From positions 1,395,534 through 1,459,533 of the forward strand of contig JAMWFC010000088.1 in assembly GCA_027475525.1 (NCBI GenBank): a DNA stretch of 64,000 bases, given 5' to 3'. Both the position numbers and the translations under genes were made by a program. Positions 42,849-52,930 of the stretch are shown here, piece after piece (positions within the stretch are counted from its first letter, which is position 1; every line of letters begins with the position of its first letter). The notes below the pieces were generated by a model that saw only the letters and a program-made list of their open reading frames with translations, had not been told where the DNA came from and ran no database searches. The stretch comes from Macrolepiota albuminosa. Taxonomy: Eukaryota; Basidiomycota; Agaricomycetes; Agaricales; Agaricaceae.

Positions 42849-45800
42849 CTAAGCACGTGAGCGCTTAGCAAGCTGATTTGGGCGCTTCACGCCCTGCAGT
42901 TCTAAGTACCGATCCAATGCTGCCAACTTGGCACATGTGTGGTACGACTCCCATGTCGTATCACCTGCACTCCACCGCACCTCGAATTCGAGGTGCGTTC
43001 CTTCCTGCCACCGATGGCCCAGGATGTCCTCGACGAACCATTCTTGTTCGTCACTGGCACCGAAATCATATGGCTCGGGAGTCACCCGATTAGGGAACAT
43101 AGCATCATCGTTTGCGTTATACCGCCTAAGTAACGATACGTGGAACTTAGGCACAATCCGACGTGCTTGCAGAGCTGCAGGCAGCTCCAGGACATAGTTC
43201 GACGTGCTTGGTTCCGCGACCAAGACTCTGTATGGTCCAATGAATTTTGGACACAGCTTTCTTGCTCTTCCTTTCGGAAGGTTCAAGTTCTCTGTCGACA
43301 GGTACACTAACGTCCCAGGCGTTAGTTCTGGTTCCTCACTTCGCCTATCATTTGCATGTCGTGCCTGTACAACCCGCGCAGCTATGATAGCATCGTGTGC
43401 ATTGGCTAGATTCGCCAATGCTTGCTGTGCAAAGTCCTTTACCCCTTTGTGAACGACTCCGTCTGCCTTTAGTTCGCGCAGCATGGAGGGCATGTAACCT
43501 CCATTGAGCTCGAACGGTGCATATTTCGTGGTCTCAGACACACTTGCGTTGATCGCGAACTCAGTTAGCGGTATTCTATCCACCCAGTCACGTTGGTCCG
43601 GTCGGACCACCGTACGAAAGATCTGGGCAATACTTCTATTCGCTCGCTCCGTCTGTCCATCCGTCTGCGGATGAAACGATGTAGACATGAGTAGCTTAGC
43701 TCCCAGGAGCTTGTGAAGTTCTCGCCACCAGTGAGATGTAAACTTGGTGTCTCGATCGCTCACGATCGAACTTGGAAGGCCATGTAGCCTTACAATCTCC
43801 TTCAAGTAGATCCAGGATAACGCGGACGCCGTAATGGTTGTGTGCACTGGTATCAGATGTACCATACTCGTCATTCGGCAAATGACCACCCAAAGGTAGT
43901 TATACCCTTTGGACTCGGGGAATGGACCAACAAAGTCCATTCCAATGGAGTCCCACGGCTTCGTCGGGATGGGCAGGGAATGCAACTTCCCTGCTGGCTT
44001 CCTATTGCTGGTCTTCGACCGCTGGCAGGCCTTGCAGGTCTGGCAGAACTGCATCACTTCTTTCTGCATCTGAGGCCACCAGTACCATTGCCTCAGGTAT
44101 TCTAGTGTTTTGTTGGTTCCAAAGTGACCAACAACCTCATGAGCTTGAGTGACAACCTTAGTGAGCAGTGCTCGGTCGCGTGGTAAGCACACCACGTCGT
44201 GTCCTCGAACATTCGTTATCCGGACTAGTCCTTTCTCATCCACGCTGAAGCGTGGATGGGCGTTTGCGTTCTGCCGGATTTCTGTGTAGAACGCATCGTG
44301 TCTATAGCCCCTCATCACCTTCTGGAGGTACTCATTGGTTTGAGGAACAGGAGGGTTGCGATACTCTCCTGTAGGCGATAACACGTCAGCGAGCGTCAGG
44401 TTGTGGCTATCCGGTCCACAACTGCTTCCAGTCTCACTTTGGTGTGGCTTTGTCGCCTCCTTTTGCTGAGCCTGCTCTAGTTGCTCAGCCTCTATGTCGC
44501 GGCCCTCTTGCCGCTCTTGCAGTCGTTGACTGTGTCGCAGTTTGGTAGCTTGCATAGCCCGCAGCTCGACCACATGCTCCTTCACCTCTCTGTAACGATG
44601 ATACGGAAGATCATCGCCATGAGGATCAATGCGAATATCCGCATCGACGTATTCATGCGTATCATGGTGTTCGCCTGCTCTATCGCTCTCGAAGTACCTC
44701 GAGAGACAGTCCGCCACCTTGTTCAGTTCGCCTTTGACATATGTGATGTCAAAGTTGTAGCGAGACATATAGTCAATCCACCGGCGTTGCCGGGGGGACA
44801 ACGTTGCTTGAGTCTTGAAGAACTCAAGTGCTTTATGGTCTGTAATGATGTGGATCTTATATCCCATCAATTTATCTTCCCACTTAAGGAGCGCCTCAAG
44901 TATCGCCAGCGTTTCCAGCTCATGGACCGCATAATTCTGTTGGGCCGAGGTGAACTTCCTCGACATGAACCCAGCCGGTCGACAATTCTGCCAGGAACTT
45001 CCCTGACCATACATTGCTCCTACTCCGGTCTTTGAGGCATCACAGATGAGCCAAATCGGCTCATCACATCGGGGATCTATGGGACGAATGACTGGTGTCT
45101 TTGAGCAGATCCTCTTGATCATCTCAAAACATCGTTGGTGTATAGGTCTCCATATAAATGGAGCACCATTCTGAGTAATAGACATCAACGGTCCAGTATA
45201 TGCTGTTATATCAGGCAGACAATTGCCGATATAGTTCACTAGTCCCACGAATCTTTGCACATCATTATAGTTACGAGGCACACGCCATTCGCGTATGCGA
45301 TCGATTTTGTCCTGGTCAGGGTGAATACCCTGACTATCAATCTTGTGTCCGAGGCAATCCACTGTCTCGGCATATAGTTCGCATTTCTTCCACTTGAGGT
45401 ATAGCAAGTTAGACCTCAGTCGCTCGAAAATGACACGAAGATGCTCTTCGTGTTCTTCGATTGAATCGGAGTATATGAATATGTCGTCCAAATAGATATG
45501 GACGAACCTCCCGATAACATCCCGGAAGATGGAGGTCATCAACCTCTGAAATGTCGCAGGAGCATTGCAATCTCCTATCTGCATAATGTTGCTCACATAT
45601 GTTCCCGTGATTGACGAGAACACTGTCTTTGGGATATCAGACAAGCGAATTCTCACTTGCTCATACGCATCCGTCAGGTCAATTTTTGACCTGAACTTTG
45701 CTCTCGCCACATCTTCTCGAATCACTTCCTGATCCGGAAGTGGCGTCACGTCCTTCACGGTGTTGTCATTGCGTTGGCGTGCATCCAACGCCGTCCTTAA

Positions 45801-46724
45801 TGTACCATCTTTCTTCGGAATGCACAATAGCGGAGCAGCTTGGGAGGCTGGTTGAGCCTCCCACCAGTGGGCTCTCAGGTACCGATTGGTCTTGTCTCGG
45901 AGCTGCTGCTGCAGCGCCATTGGACATCGAGGCAAATGATATTTATACACCTTATTCTCATCAATAAGGTTGATTTCATGGTTGACCTCTCGCCAAGGAG
46001 GTAACTCCTCCTTGGTTCCGTTCAGAATATCCGCAAATTCCTGCTGCCACTGCAATCGTAGGTCCGGAATGTCCTCCTTCGTAAAACCACTGGTTTTACC
46101 TTTGCCCTTCCAGTCCACATCCTTGCATGGGCGCCCGGACAGCTTTGCTTGTACGGCTGGACGGCCATACTTCTCTCTGAGGGCAGTAATCCTCAGCTCG
46201 CTGTCATCCGGCGTGTGCAGTCGCACAGGCACTTCCTTCTTACTTCTCCGCGACGTCACAGATAGTCCGTCGAAGAACACCTCACTTGGCGACGATATCT
46301 CGTCGTCACTAGCCTGACGATACGACTCCTCCTTCGACGTCCATCGTGGTCCATTCCACGCATACATCGACGCCACTAGGTCATTCCACTCAGCAGGCAT
46401 TCGTGGATCAAATGCCCATTCAAATGTGGGATGAGGTACTGGTCGATCCCAGATTGACCGATTCGTATGTGTGGAGGACGCCTCATCCTCCATCAGTCGT
46501 TGATCGTCGTCATCTGTTACCAAGTCCTCAACCTTCACTTGCGACGACGTCGGTTGGCACTCTGTGCTTGCCGCATGCTGAGGCCGCTTGTCCTCAGACT
46601 TACTCTGCTTTTCACACTTCATCTCCTTCATCTCGGGGCTCTCCCCCCTCTTCAGAGTACGTTTGTACTCTACAGCTTCGCTTTCCAGCATCAACACCGC
46701 CGGACTATCCATGGGCAAGCTCAC
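42849..46724 (-). CDS. G3 pol: RT, RNase H, integrase, chromodomain-like end
   Basis: 1,291 residues, fully open. The N-terminal about 210 residues are acidic and variable. RT at about 290-500 has CIPKKDGTLRTALDAR, KIDLTDAYEQV and the catalytic YLDD at 411-414. RNase H starts near 540 (LICDASKTGVGA, LETLAILEAL, TDHKAL, NKVADCLSRY). Integrase has an HHCC region (HEVVGHFGTNKTL, CQTCKACQRSK) and the D-D-E triad in MDFVG, SDRDTKF and TDGQTERAN, all intact. The C-terminal segment EDILGHRWQEGTHLEFEVRW and WESYHTC is a chromodomain-like module near 1,225-1,275. A GPYRVL motif precedes it. Likely a functional polyprotein. Confidence 0.93.
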   Translation of the reverse strand: MSLPMDSPAVLMLESEAVEYKRTLKRGESPEMKEMKCEKQSKSEDKRPQHAASTECQPTSSQVKVEDLVTDDDDQRLMEDEASSTHTNRSIWDRPVPHPTFEWAFDPRMPAEWNDLVASMYAWNGPRWTSKEESYRQASDDEISSPSEVFFDGLSVTSRRSKKEVPVRLHTPDDSELRITALREKYGRPAVQAKLSGRPCKDVDWKGKGKTSGFTKEDIPDLRLQWQQEFADILNGTKEELPPWREVNHEINLIDENKVYKYHLPRCPMALQQQLRDKTNRYLRAHWWEAQPASQAAPLLCIPKKDGTLRTALDARQRNDNTVKDVTPLPDQEVIREDVARAKFRSKIDLTDAYEQVRIRLSDIPKTVFSSITGTYVSNIMQIGDCNAPATFQRLMTSIFRDVIGRFVHIYLDDIFIYSDSIEEHEEHLRVIFERLRSNLLYLKWKKCELYAETVDCLGHKIDSQGIHPDQDKIDRIREWRVPRNYNDVQRFVGLVNYIGNCLPDITAYTGPLMSITQNGAPFIWRPIHQRCFEMIKRICSKTPVIRPIDPRCDEPIWLICDASKTGVGAMYGQGSSWQNCRPAGFMSRKFTSAQQNYAVHELETLAILEALLKWEDKLMGYKIHIITDHKALEFFKTQATLSPRQRRWIDYMSRYNFDITYVKGELNKVADCLSRYFESDRAGEHHDTHEYVDADIRIDPHGDDLPYHRYREVKEHVVELRAMQATKLRHSQRLQERQEGRDIEAEQLEQAQQKEATKPHQSETGSSCGPDSHNLTLADVLSPTGEYRNPPVPQTNEYLQKVMRGYRHDAFYTEIRQNANAHPRFSVDEKGLVRITNVRGHDVVCLPRDRALLTKVVTQAHEVVGHFGTNKTLEYLRQWYWWPQMQKEVMQFCQTCKACQRSKTSNRKPAGKLHSLPIPTKPWDSIGMDFVGPFPESKGYNYLWVVICRMTSMVHLIPVHTTITASALSWIYLKEIVRLHGLPSSIVSDRDTKFTSHWWRELHKLLGAKLLMSTSFHPQTDGQTERANRSIAQIFRTVVRPDQRDWVDRIPLTEFAINASVSETTKYAPFELNGGYMPSMLRELKADGVVHKGVKDFAQQALANLANAHDAIIAARVVQARHANDRRSEEPELTPGTLVYLSTENLNLPKGRARKLCPKFIGPYRVLVAEPSTSNYVLELPAALQARRIVPKFHVSLLRRYNANDDAMFPNRVTPEPYDFGASDEQEWFVEDILGHRWQEGTHLEFEVRWSAGDTTWESYHTCAKLAALDRYLELQGVKRPNQLAKRSRA

Positions 46725-46826
46725 ATGAGCTTGCTCTTCATCCTCTCCATCCTCAACCGTAGGCGCTTTCTTGCCTCTGTCTAGTCAGTGTCGCCTGACT
46801 AGCACCTTCTTCTCCGTGGCGCGGTG

Positions 46827-47198
46827 TCAATGGAGACGTCCATCTCCATTATCTATGGTCACTCGCATTGCAGGGATGGTCGTGCCATCCACCACTATCT
46901 CATTCTTCTTGAAGTTCAGCAGAACGTTGTGCTTCCTCATATACGGCGTGCCTATAATCATGTCGTAACGATCAAAGTTCGCCACGTCAAGGTACTCCCT
47001 CGTCCTTGATTTCGCACAGGCGATACTCGCCTGCGTACCAAACTGTACCACAGCTCGGCTGCCCACAGTACCCAATTGAAGGAGTAGTGGCTCCTTCAAC
47101 TCACTGACAGAAATATCGTGCACTTGGCAAAACTGGGGTGTCACCCCAGTAGTCGTACTACCTGAATCCCACAATGTCCATGCCTTGTGGCCATTCAC
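46827..47198 (-). CDS. G3 aspartic protease
   Basis: About 123 residues with WDSGSTTTGV as active site and MIIGTPYMRKHNVLL as the second conserved block. It has no ATG at its upstream end (GTG) and is open upstream, overlapping the gag end in the -1 frame. It is therefore probably made as a gag-protease frameshift product. It ends about 100 nt before the pol ORF. Confidence 0.85.
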   Translation of the reverse strand: MNGHKAWTLWDSGSTTTGVTPQFCQVHDISVSELKEPLLLQLGTVGSRAVVQFGTQASIACAKSRTREYLDVANFDRYDMIIGTPYMRKHNVLLNFKKNEIVVDGTTIPAMRVTIDNGDGRLH

Positions 47199-49327
47199 CT
47201 CAACGTACGACGCCAGGCATGTAGCCCAAAGTGTCGTGCTATTTTGTGGGCTTGCTCGTAGCGCAATGCATGCGCTACGAATTCCTCGACGGTATTTACT
47301 TCGGGCGATAGTCCGTCATCACAAATGAGGGACTCTCTCATTGCGTCAGGTATTCCCCGCAGGAAGGTATCAATCATTACCCAGTTGTCTGGGTAAATAG
47401 ACATATTCTGTGCGTGGTCTATCAAGGTATCATAGAAACCTTGAACACCTAATCGTTCAGTGTAGGAGGTTGCAATAAACGCCTCCCGAGCATCCTGCAT
47501 GGTGGATGCACTCACAAACCGGTTATATAATTCAAGGATTACATCCTTGAACGTCCATTGCTGTCGTGCACGATTGTAGTGCAAGACATGATGACGGAAC
47601 CAGGCTTTGGCTGGTCCGTCCAGGAACTCCGGGAGCACGAACACACGTTCTCGATCCAGACGATCCCCTCCATACTGGCATGCTGCCAGATGGTTGCACA
47701 CATCCATCGTCCAATTTTCCAAGTCGCTAAACTTGGACTCCCCTCTGTACGGTTGGATGTGTTTTGACTCCGCCTTACGTGGTTTGATACCTTCGGGCAG
47801 GCGTAATGCTATGCCTACCGCATCGTCGATTATACTACTGAGGCGCTGGTGCATATTCTCAGTATACACCTTTGTCGCCTCAGTTATTCCAGGCGTTTTA
47901 TTTCTACCTTCCGCTGGAGGTACCACGGAAAATGCACGTACAGGTCGGTGACCTGTGTAGTGCACTTTCTCTGCACCCTTCCAATGCAGGGGGCTCTCCT
48001 GTCCCCCTAGCTCTTCTATCACCTGCTTTCCAGGGCCTCGGCTCGGATCCGCCGTGGGCGGGTCCCCTCTCCTGGTGTCAGGCTGTCGTGTCCGTTGGAC
48101 ATATTGCCTTCTCATCTCGTCGATGGGCGTTATCCCATCGAATACAATTCCCTGGTCGTCTATCCAGGAGTGTCCCTGGCGCTTCAGGTCTTGGTTCCGC
48201 ATGCGCTGATAAGCTACTCTCTCCGCAAACTTATCAGCCAACGGCACTTGATTTGTCAGTGGAACATTCTCCACTGATTCCTGTTTTGTGTGAGGGTGCC
48301 TTGACTCCCCCGCTTCGGGTAGGTTGCTATCTGCCACAGGTATGGTAGACACCGATTCCGATGTCGACAGAGGTCTCCTTCGCTGACCTCTGAATACATT
48401 CTGTCTTTGTGCTGCCGCGAACCTGGCAGCGAACTGCTCGTCAGACTCTCCTGCTTGCTGGGGCGCATATATGTTGCTCATTGCCTCTTCCAGATGGGGA
48501 GACAACTCTGGCTTTGCCACCGGGGGTATATTCGGAATCAAATTTGCCCCCTCTGGAGTCGAGGCAGCTGATCCTCGATTAGCCTTGCGATAAATGTATG
48601 CTTGGGCTTCCAGCTCAAGAATCTGAACGTACAATGTAATGTATTCAGCAGTATTCAATTGAGGTACATTTTCACCTCTAGCCTGTATTAACCGTATGTG
48701 TTTCAGTACATACAGTCCTAGTCGAGCACGCGTGGTATCCTTTGTAATGCTAGGATATCTCTTCCATAACATAGCACACTGAACCTGAAGGGTGGACTCA
48801 CTCCGTCCACTCTCTTCGTCATCGGATGTTTCGTCTTCCCAGTGTACTGCCGGCGTCCTTTGCTCAGGAATTGTCGTTTCCTGTGGCACTCCGGATCCCT
48901 GCTGACGTTGCGTCATGGGAGTGGATTCAGTTGGAACTCTCCAACTGCCCGCCTCTTGCCTCGGCATCTTCCCCAGAAAGTACGACGAAGGTCTGCGACC
49001 TTCGGTAGGTCCCTGAGCACTACTCCTGCTCTGGGATTGCCGCCCTGACCTCCCAGTCTGCATGGGAGATTCATGCTCCCTGCCGACCTGCTGTTCCAGG
49101 TCTTCCACAAATGCCCCTGGTCTCGCTGCACCGCTTGGCGCAGCTGTCGGCCGCACTTCACTCCATTGCGTCCCTCCTGGCATTCCCTGAGGCTGCCGGG
49201 AAGGCTCGGCCTCTGTGTATTCTGACCCGGGACGACCCGGGTCAGTCACCACAGATTGAGGATATGCCAACGACTGGTCGATGGTCTCACCATCGCGTGT
49301 CGGTTCAGTAGATTGATTGGTCTCCAT
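47195..49327 (-). CDS. G3 gag
   Basis: 710 residues from METNQSTEPT. The first about 500 residues are low-complexity, rich in Gln, Pro, Ser, Thr. The C-terminal 190 residues form a retrotransposon gag capsid domain (FSDLENWTMDVCNHLAACQY, GPAKAWFRHH, DVILELYNRFV, GFYDTLIDHAQNM, FLRGIPDAM). No CCHC zinc knuckle was found, which is unusual. The long N-terminal extension is also larger than in most Ty3 gag proteins. Confidence 0.85.
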   Translation of the reverse strand: METNQSTEPTRDGETIDQSLAYPQSVVTDPGRPGSEYTEAEPSRQPQGMPGGTQWSEVRPTAAPSGAARPGAFVEDLEQQVGREHESPMQTGRSGRQSQSRSSAQGPTEGRRPSSYFLGKMPRQEAGSWRVPTESTPMTQRQQGSGVPQETTIPEQRTPAVHWEDETSDDEESGRSESTLQVQCAMLWKRYPSITKDTTRARLGLYVLKHIRLIQARGENVPQLNTAEYITLYVQILELEAQAYIYRKANRGSAASTPEGANLIPNIPPVAKPELSPHLEEAMSNIYAPQQAGESDEQFAARFAAAQRQNVFRGQRRRPLSTSESVSTIPVADSNLPEAGESRHPHTKQESVENVPLTNQVPLADKFAERVAYQRMRNQDLKRQGHSWIDDQGIVFDGITPIDEMRRQYVQRTRQPDTRRGDPPTADPSRGPGKQVIEELGGQESPLHWKGAEKVHYTGHRPVRAFSVVPPAEGRNKTPGITEATKVYTENMHQRLSSIIDDAVGIALRLPEGIKPRKAESKHIQPYRGESKFSDLENWTMDVCNHLAACQYGGDRLDRERVFVLPEFLDGPAKAWFRHHVLHYNRARQQWTFKDVILELYNRFVSASTMQDAREAFIATSYTERLGVQGFYDTLIDHAQNMSIYPDNWVMIDTFLRGIPDAMRESLICDDGLSPEVNTVEEFVAHALRYEQAHKIARHFGLHAWRRTLR

Positions 49328-49364
49328 CCAATCAAGTGTTGCTACGTCTCGTTTTACCCGGAAG

Positions 49365-49518
49365 CGTGCGTCAAAGAAGTTGATACACTGTTCGATGCAA
49401 TCACAGTCTAGGCTATCAGTCTAGACCCGTAGTCTTTGTCCCGTGCGTCAAAGAAGTTGATACACTGTTCGATGCAATCACAGTCTAGGCTATCAGTCTA
49501 GACCCGTAGTCTTTGTCC
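49365..49518. repeat. 77-bp exact tandem duplication
   Basis: 49,365-49,441 equals 49,442-49,518, in the G3 leader between LTR and gag. Confidence 0.95.
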
Positions 49519-49554
49519 ATAGTATCAGAATTGAACCCGAAAGGTTCAAAAAAG
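49519..49554 (-). other. G3 leader next to the 5' LTR
   Basis: Minus strand starts CTTTTTTGAACC and carries a hairpin TGAACC-TTTCG-GGTTCA. No TGG primer site directly follows the LTR, so priming may use an internal tRNA part or self-priming; not resolved. Confidence 0.5.
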
Positions 49555-49745
49555 TGAAACAGTGTCAAGTATAGAGGTAGCCTTACGGTCACACCAGCAG
49601 AACCAGATCGGTATTCGATTCTAGTACTACGAGTATGACAGTAAAATTGGCTGCCTTATGTAAGGCAGCCAGCATGTATGTAGAGTAATAATAATTAATT
49701 AATATAAGTGTATATTAATTAACTAACTAAGTATTATCTGTTACA
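49555..49745 (-). repeat. G3 5' LTR
   Basis: 191 bp at a constant offset of 10,131 from the left copy, no difference seen. Confidence 0.93.
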
Positions 49746-51530
49746 GCAGTACTGGATCATGAAGTTGTACTCTGAGAGGATTTTGGACTACTAGGCCTGT
49801 TGCTGACTGAGTTGCTTAGTCATGGTGAAGTGCTGGAAGTTGTTGTGATCCAAATAGACCTATATCTGGTGCTGAGCCCCTTCAAGATAGGCTCACCACT
49901 GCTTGAAAGCTTTGACAATGGCAAGGAGTTCCTTGTCATATATGTTGTAATTGAGCTCTGCATCAATCATAAACTGGATGTAGAAGGTGACTGGCCGGGG
50001 TTCCCTGCCTTTGGGTTCTATCTGCAAGAGGATCCCAGTAATGGCATAGTCAGAGGTGTTGCACTCCAGGAAGATCAGGAAGGTGAGATTGTAGTGCCAG
50101 AGTACAGGGGCAGCTATGAAGGCCTCCTTGAGTAGGTTAAAGATGCTCTGGCACTTACTATTCCAGTTCTATGCAACATCCTTGTATGTGAGCTGGTTGA
50201 GGGGTTTTGTGATGCCAGAGTAATTGTCTATGAACCTCTGGTAGAAATTAGCAAAACCCAGAAAAGACTGTACTTCCTTGACATTCTGGAGTTGCAGCTA
50301 GTTGACGATGGCTTCAACCTTGTAAGAGTCTATGCAGATGCCATTTGGGGCATGATGATGCTGCGATACTCAACTTCCTTGGTGTGGAATGAGCACTTCT
50401 CAGGCTTGGCATGGAGGTTGTGCTCCTAGAGGCACTCCAGGACTTGCCAGATATGCTTTTGGTGATCTTCCTTTGAGTCAGAGTAGATGAGGATGTCATC
50501 CAGGTAGACAATAACAAAGACATTGCTCATGTCATGGAAGATATTGTTCATGAAATATTGGAACGTGGCAGGGGAGTTAGTCATTTCAAAAGACATTATA
50601 AGGTACTCAAACAGACTATACTGTGTGCAGAATGCAGTTTTTCACTCATGTTCCAGGACGATGTGGACGTTGTTATAACCAGAGCAGAGGTCAATCTTCA
50701 TGTAGACCTTGGCAATGCAGAGTTTGTCAACTAGATTGCTGATGAGCAGGAGCAGATAGCAGTTCTTCTTAGTGATTTTATTAAGTCCTTGGTAGTTGAC
50801 ACAGAGTCAGAGCAATCCATCCTTCTTCTTGGTGAATAGAACCAGAACTCTGGTGGCAGAGGCCAAGGGGTGGATGAAACCTTTTTTAAGCATTTTGTCA
50901 AGATAGTCCTTGAAAGCATGGAGTTTGACTTCTGACATGTTATATACTTTGCCAAAGGGTGAGGAGGCCCCTTCTTCAAAGTCAATGTTGTATGGGTGGT
51001 GAGGAGAAATCTCCTTGGTGTCTCCTTCAGAGAACACATCAGCAAATTCATGGTACTCTGGGGAAACTACTTCTTGTAAGATCTGCTCCTCAGTTTTTCT
51101 CTCCAGGGGAATAGTATCTATCTGTAGGTGTTCTTCTGGAAGAGAGGGTAATGTGTGTACCTGGAATGTGGGGGTTCCCTCTTGCATAAGGCATGTGAAG
51201 GAGGTGGCTCCAATGATCTTGATGTCAAGCACCTCCAGGTCAATCAGAGATGTCAGGCTGCAAGTTGGAATGGAAATAACATATGTCTGAGACCAGTTCA
51301 GATAATTTGGTCCCTTGTACTAATATAGCACAGCGTGTCATCCATACTGGCAGTGTCAGTCTGAGGTCTCTGGGAAGTCATCAGGGGTGGGGATTGGGCA
51401 TTGTATATTTGCAGGAGCGGTTCCAGGAGTCTTTGGGGTTGCCCCCAGGTCTCAAAGGTGCTAGGGACAGAGTTAGCCCTGCAATAAGCCAACAAACCTA
51501 CTGTATAGGCAGCAGGCTAATTGAATAGTC
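49746..51530 (-). pseudogene. G4 pol, proximal part (protease end, RT, RNase H)
   Basis: Old chromovirus related to G1, CpG-depleted and frame-broken. Minus strand from 51,232: YHEFADVFSEGDTKEISPHH, FGKVYNMSEVKLHAFKDYLD, LFTKKKDG. The catalytic VIVYLDDILIYSDS can still be read near 50,510. The RNase H region runs to 49,746, ending YNFMIQYC, where G3 is inserted. Interrupted by many stops. Confidence 0.85.
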
Positions 51531-52479
51531 TGCCCATCAGGTTGAGGGATTGTAGTATAGCCAAGGCATTTTGCCATTGATACGACGCTGTACCAGCAGT
51601 CAGGGACACACCATGCACCAGAAGTCAAAATAAACATTTAATTATGGGCTGAAAACTGTAAGCCTCCTGGTAGCAGTCTCAACAAATTATATCTCCAAAA
51701 ACACCCCAATAAATACACAGAAAAGTACAGAACAACAGGCAGGGACCAGCTCAAACTATCAGCTCAACAATAGTCCAACCACTGTAAAGGGGAGGGGAAG
51801 CATGGGAGCTGGCAGAAGTGACGAAATGGGATCAAAATGTGGTGATCTGGATCAAAGATCAGATCTGACAATGACACAACCAAAAGGGGAAAGAAGGATC
51901 TATAAATGGGATTGTGCTAAATGGAGCTTGCACAAATGGAGAAGTGGCAATCAGAGACATCTGGAAGAATGATGGAACAAGAAGTTGAATGGTGGAATGG
52001 GTGCACCGAAACAGGCCTCTCAAAAAGGAAATTGGACTATCAAATATGTTCCGGAGGTTGGGGAGTTTACAACAAAGGGTCATATGTAGATAGTGGTCTG
52101 TGCACCAGAAGAACAGTATAAATAGCCCAAGTTTAGTAGAGAATAGACAGGCAATTGATAGGCAAAGGCTCGGTGATTCCCAGGGAGTGAATTGCTTAGG
52201 CTGGAGTTTGTTGAGAACCCTCTGCATTCCAGAAGATTAGGATTTGCAACTCAAAACATTAATACATCAAGTTCATTATCAAGTCAGTGTGGATTGAGGA
52301 GTCATACTCTACACCCAGAACTATTAGTAATACTCACACCAAGTACTACACCGTTCTTCCTGTTGCCATTGTTCCAGAGTTGGGACCGTGAGGGGTGCTA
52401 GGATCAGCTCTGAGGATTCCTGTCAGATGTGGATCAAGTGACTGGAGTCTTCAGGGTTGTTGAGAGGTTGGGGAGAAAG
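51531..52479. other. Decayed G4 internal DNA, no domain recognised
   Basis: CpG-poor and TG/CA-rich, between the protease end and an inserted LTR-like fragment. Short ORFs only. Confidence 0.5.
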
Positions 52480-52930
52480 TGTAATGGCAACCTCTAGAAG
52501 CTGTGGCTCAGTCACACAGCTAGCAGAGGGAGATCCAAAGTGTATTAGAGTATGTACTGACAATATCATAATAACTACTCATCTGGCAGAGGGAGATCTA
52601 AAGAGAACAAGTCTAGGGATTCTCTATGCCAGTTTGGATGCTTCTGGGGCTTCTGAAGCATGGGAAACAACTGTACAGTACAACAAAACCTTAAAAAACT
52701 CAAAAATTGACTAAATGCTTCTGGGGCTTCTGAAGCATGGGAAACAACTGTACAGTACAACAAAACCTTAAAAAACTCAAAAATTGACTAAGTGAACAAC
52801 TGTGCAAACAAGGCAGGAAAACTCCAGACTTTAGAAGTCAGAAAGGCAAACTCTGGCTTATATAAGCAGTCTGGAAGCAGTGCTGAAGGGCCCACACTTG
52901 TCTGAATGGTAGCTAAAGAACCAGAGCACC
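52480..52930 (-). repeat. LTR-like fragment of the G5 family
   Basis: From TGTAATGGCAACCTCTAGAA, then GCAGAGGGAGATC and AACAAGTCTAGG, it matches the G5 LTR at 60,320-60,530. A minus-strand TATATAAGCC near 52,858 suits an LTR promoter. The upper boundary is uncertain. It contains one 77-bp duplication. Confidence 0.65.
52638..52791. repeat. 77-bp exact tandem duplication
   Basis: 52,638-52,714 equals 52,715-52,791, within the LTR-like fragment. Confidence 0.95.

Larger units (their letters stand above)
39424..49745 (-). mobile_element. G3: near-intact Ty3/Gypsy element with a third ORF
   Basis: 10,322 bp. Two 191-bp LTRs that I read as identical and a perfect 5-bp target duplication show recent insertion. 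Order on the minus strand: LTR, gag, protease, RT-RNase H-integrase-chromodomain, ORF3, purine tract, LTR. CpG-rich, and set in the CpG-poor G4. Confidence 0.95.
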
